Below, in pieces: positions 15,256 to 16,683 of a stretch of DNA of 16,683 nt; position 1 is the first letter of the stretch; every line of letters begins with the position of its first letter. The DNA is from Bremia lactucae (Eukaryota > Oomycota > Peronosporomycetes > Peronosporales > Peronosporaceae), in NCBI RefSeq assembly GCF_004359215.1, contig NC_090610.1, positions 14,100,127-14,116,809 on the forward strand, written 5' to 3'. The translations under genes were made by a program, and so were the position numbers. The notes below the pieces were generated by a model. The model saw nothing but the letters and a program-made list of their open reading frames with translations, was not told the DNA's origin and did not search any database.

Positions 15256-15530
15256 GATCTTGTGCAGTTCTTCTTTAAAATTACAAAACTAAAAAACAAG
15301 CAGAAAATATAGATAATAAGGAGGCGTAAGACTTAGAGCGACGCCTTCAACTTTAATTTTTATTTGATCAGCTAGAGAAACTAGGACTTCACCACCATCA
15401 ATAAAAAAAGTTTAATTCAGTTTCAAGAAGGTTCAAATTTGATAGATTTTTTACTATATTTTAATTTTTTTTGGAGTAGACCAAATGAGGTCACATATCC
15501 CATCTGGCTAAGAAGACCGATGGTGAGGCC
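15256..15530. other. AT-rich segment, no gene seen
   Basis: Strongly AT-rich with poly-A and poly-T runs (15286-15298, 15462-15470). No ORF, LTR terminus or RNA gene is recognisable. It could be the 3' flank of the minus-strand remnant at 15423-15872 or an insertion between gypsy B integrase and the chromodomain. Confidence 0.5.
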
Positions 15531-15872
15531 GACTGTGAGTCGAGCGTCGTTCGGGTGAGGGGGACGGTGAAGGCGAAAAGCTATCGGACCGATTCCTCCC
15601 ACCACGAACAGGACTTGGAGTGCGAGGACATCACGCGAGTAACGCGGATTCCTCAGCATTATCCGTTCAAAAAGGTCCAAGCGAGTCTTCAGGCGTTCAT
15701 AACCCTGACGAGCCTTCGCTCGGACATCAACGAGATCCGAGGTCAGTCGTGAGACTTGACTCTCAAGATCCGCAATACGTCGTTCAGCAGCGTTTAACGC
15801 CTGAGACTGAACGGACGAAGGCAAGGCAGCCGCGATTAGGTGGGCGAGATCGCCGCTCCTATCGGGCGCCAC
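15423..15872 (-). pseudogene. Minus-strand coding remnant with coiled coil, unknown
   Basis: A 149-codon minus-strand frame. Its first part (DLAHLIAAALPSSVQSQALN, RRIADLESQVSRLTSDLVDV, YERLKTRLDLFERI) is a regular heptad-like coiled coil and looks truly coding. The rest (after about residue 70) does not look protein-like in this frame; the adjacent frame is Ser/Pro/Arg-rich, so a frameshift is likely. The family is not recognised; it may be a retroelement gag-like or antisense ORF. It is the likely continuation of the minus-strand sequence at 16073-16683, with chromodomain sequence between them. Confidence 0.45.
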
Positions 15873-16069
15873 CTACACTGATGGATGCGGGTGAGAATCA
15901 ACGCTTCCTTGTTGGAAGGTTACTTGCCCACCGCATCGTGACGCAAGGGTACCAGATCCTCGTCCAATGGAAAGGTTACCCGAAGCGTTTTGACTCTTGG
16001 GAACCGATCGATACCCTACGTATTGATGTGCCCGGCTTGGTTGCTGCCTATGAAAGGAGCACCAGCTGA
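15860..16069 (+). pseudogene. Gypsy chromodomain (integrase C-terminal tail)
   Basis: The end of a plus-strand frame reads APPTLMDAGENQRFLVGRLL, ILVQWKGYPKRFDSWEPIDT and VPGLVAAYERST before TGA at 16067-16069. The W-K-G-Y and S-W-E-P motifs are those of the chromodomain carried at the integrase end of chromoviral gypsy elements, where it guides insertion to chromatin. It is 800 bp from the gypsy B integrase C-terminus; it may be that element's tail moved apart by later insertion, or a different copy. Confidence 0.8.
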
Positions 16070-16072
16070 GGC

Positions 16073-16683
16073 CACTTCGCTAGTCTCAAATGGACTAGCA
16101 GAAGCAGCGTAGTGAGAAGACACAGGGGGTACAGTACCACCCATGATTTCTTTCACGCGCAAACGGGCGAAGTTAATTCGCTGCGACCGCTTTTTCATCA
16201 CATCGGAATGTGGTTGAATGCGGCGCAGGAATTCCGCCTCGTATTGGTCGGGCGTTTCATTTGAACGCAACACGACCGGGATCGGGAAAATACGCCCAAG
16301 CGATTTTCCCTGAGCCCTCCATATTAAAAGACGCCATATTAATTATGTGCGTCTACAAGAGCGCGCTCTAGGAGCGACGCTCTTGGCCCGTCTAAACGAG
16401 GCCATTTAGATGGAGGGGGCATCTTTGGAATGCCACCCGTCACATAGCCGCGTTCTAAACGACTGGCTTGTGACACCGACTGAGCACGTTCACGTGTCGT
16501 CGGCGGAGCTTAAGGATCCGAATCCTCTATGTCAGAACCAATATGAAGTATAGTCTGAGCATAAGGCGTTGTGGTAATACCCAACGGAGAAGCAGCTGCG
16601 CCTTTATGGGCAGCGCTCTCATTACCTGTCGATGGGACAGCATTCGTAAACGATGCTGTCTCCATGTTGTGAGCCATGAGAGA
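16073..16683 (-). pseudogene. Minus-strand coding remnant, unknown, truncated at window edge
   Basis: Reading leftward from the right edge: MAHNMETASFTNAVPSTGNE at about 16676, ITTTPYAQTILHIGSDIEDS, a stop, then RLERGYVTGGIPKMPPPSKW and LLERALVDAH. After a frame change comes IAWAYFPDPGRVAFK, and another change gives NETPDQYEAEFLRRIQPHSD, KKRSQRINFARLRVKEIMGG and SPFETSEVASAG. Conserved-looking text split over three frames points to a decayed protein of about 200 residues or more. I do not recognise the family. It lies tail to tail with the chromodomain. Strong hairpins occur here too: 16079-16099 (7 bp), 16284-16310 (11 bp, one bulge), 16356-16385 (13 bp, one bulge, loop 3), 16388-16413 (9 bp with one wobble) and 16636-16660 (10 bp, one bulge). 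Confidence 0.5.

Noticed and set aside
1..16683. RXLR or Crinkler effector genes, tRNA or rRNA genes
   Set aside because: No ORF with a signal peptide followed by an RXLR or LFLAK motif was seen, and no tRNA cloverleaf or rRNA sequence was recognised.

Overview
The window looks like nuclear DNA of an oomycete, probably a Peronosporales species (Phytophthora or downy mildew group). The evidence is short GT-AG introns of 52-77 nt, closely packed host genes with oomycete-type initiator motifs about 25-40 nt upstream of their ATGs, and Ty3/gypsy and Ty1/copia retroelements of the kinds that fill these genomes. Introns, bidirectional gene spacing and LTR retrotransposons rule out a bacterial or phage origin.

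Layout. (1) 1-2197, minus strand: the 5' part of a decayed Ty3/gypsy element (element A). It has a 440-bp LTR next to the host genes, broken gag, and the protease-RT linker with the start of RT running off the left edge. (2) 2198-7368: a host gene island. It holds a 3-hydroxyisobutyrate dehydrogenase-type gene (5 exons), a four-helix membrane protein resembling the COPI-associated/TVP15 family (3 exons), a mitochondrial ribosome recycling factor on the minus strand (3 exons), and an intronless helical protein of unknown function divergent from it. (3) 7369-7848: a solo LTR of the element A family in the opposite orientation, with a 5-bp target duplication (TCACG). (4) 8055 to at least 15237, plus strand: a second gypsy element (B). 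A copia element (about 9373-12953) lies inside it at the gag/protease boundary, and its RT-RNase H is deleted. (5) 15238-16683: a retroelement graveyard with AT-rich DNA, a plus-strand chromodomain tail and two minus-strand coding remnants of unknown identity.

The host genes have no obvious joint pathway: mitochondrial or branched-chain metabolism, mitochondrial translation and probable Golgi traffic. Every retroelement ORF is broken by stops, frameshifts or lost catalytic residues, so none is autonomous.

The most unusual signal is in the gypsy-type DNA only. LTRs and coding regions are packed with perfect or near-perfect short-loop hairpins (stems 8-14 bp), far denser than chance. Three LTR hairpins show compensatory base-pair changes between the two LTR copies, which points to conserved RNA secondary structure. 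I did not see comparable density in the host genes or the copia insert. This was found by eye and needs a computed test.
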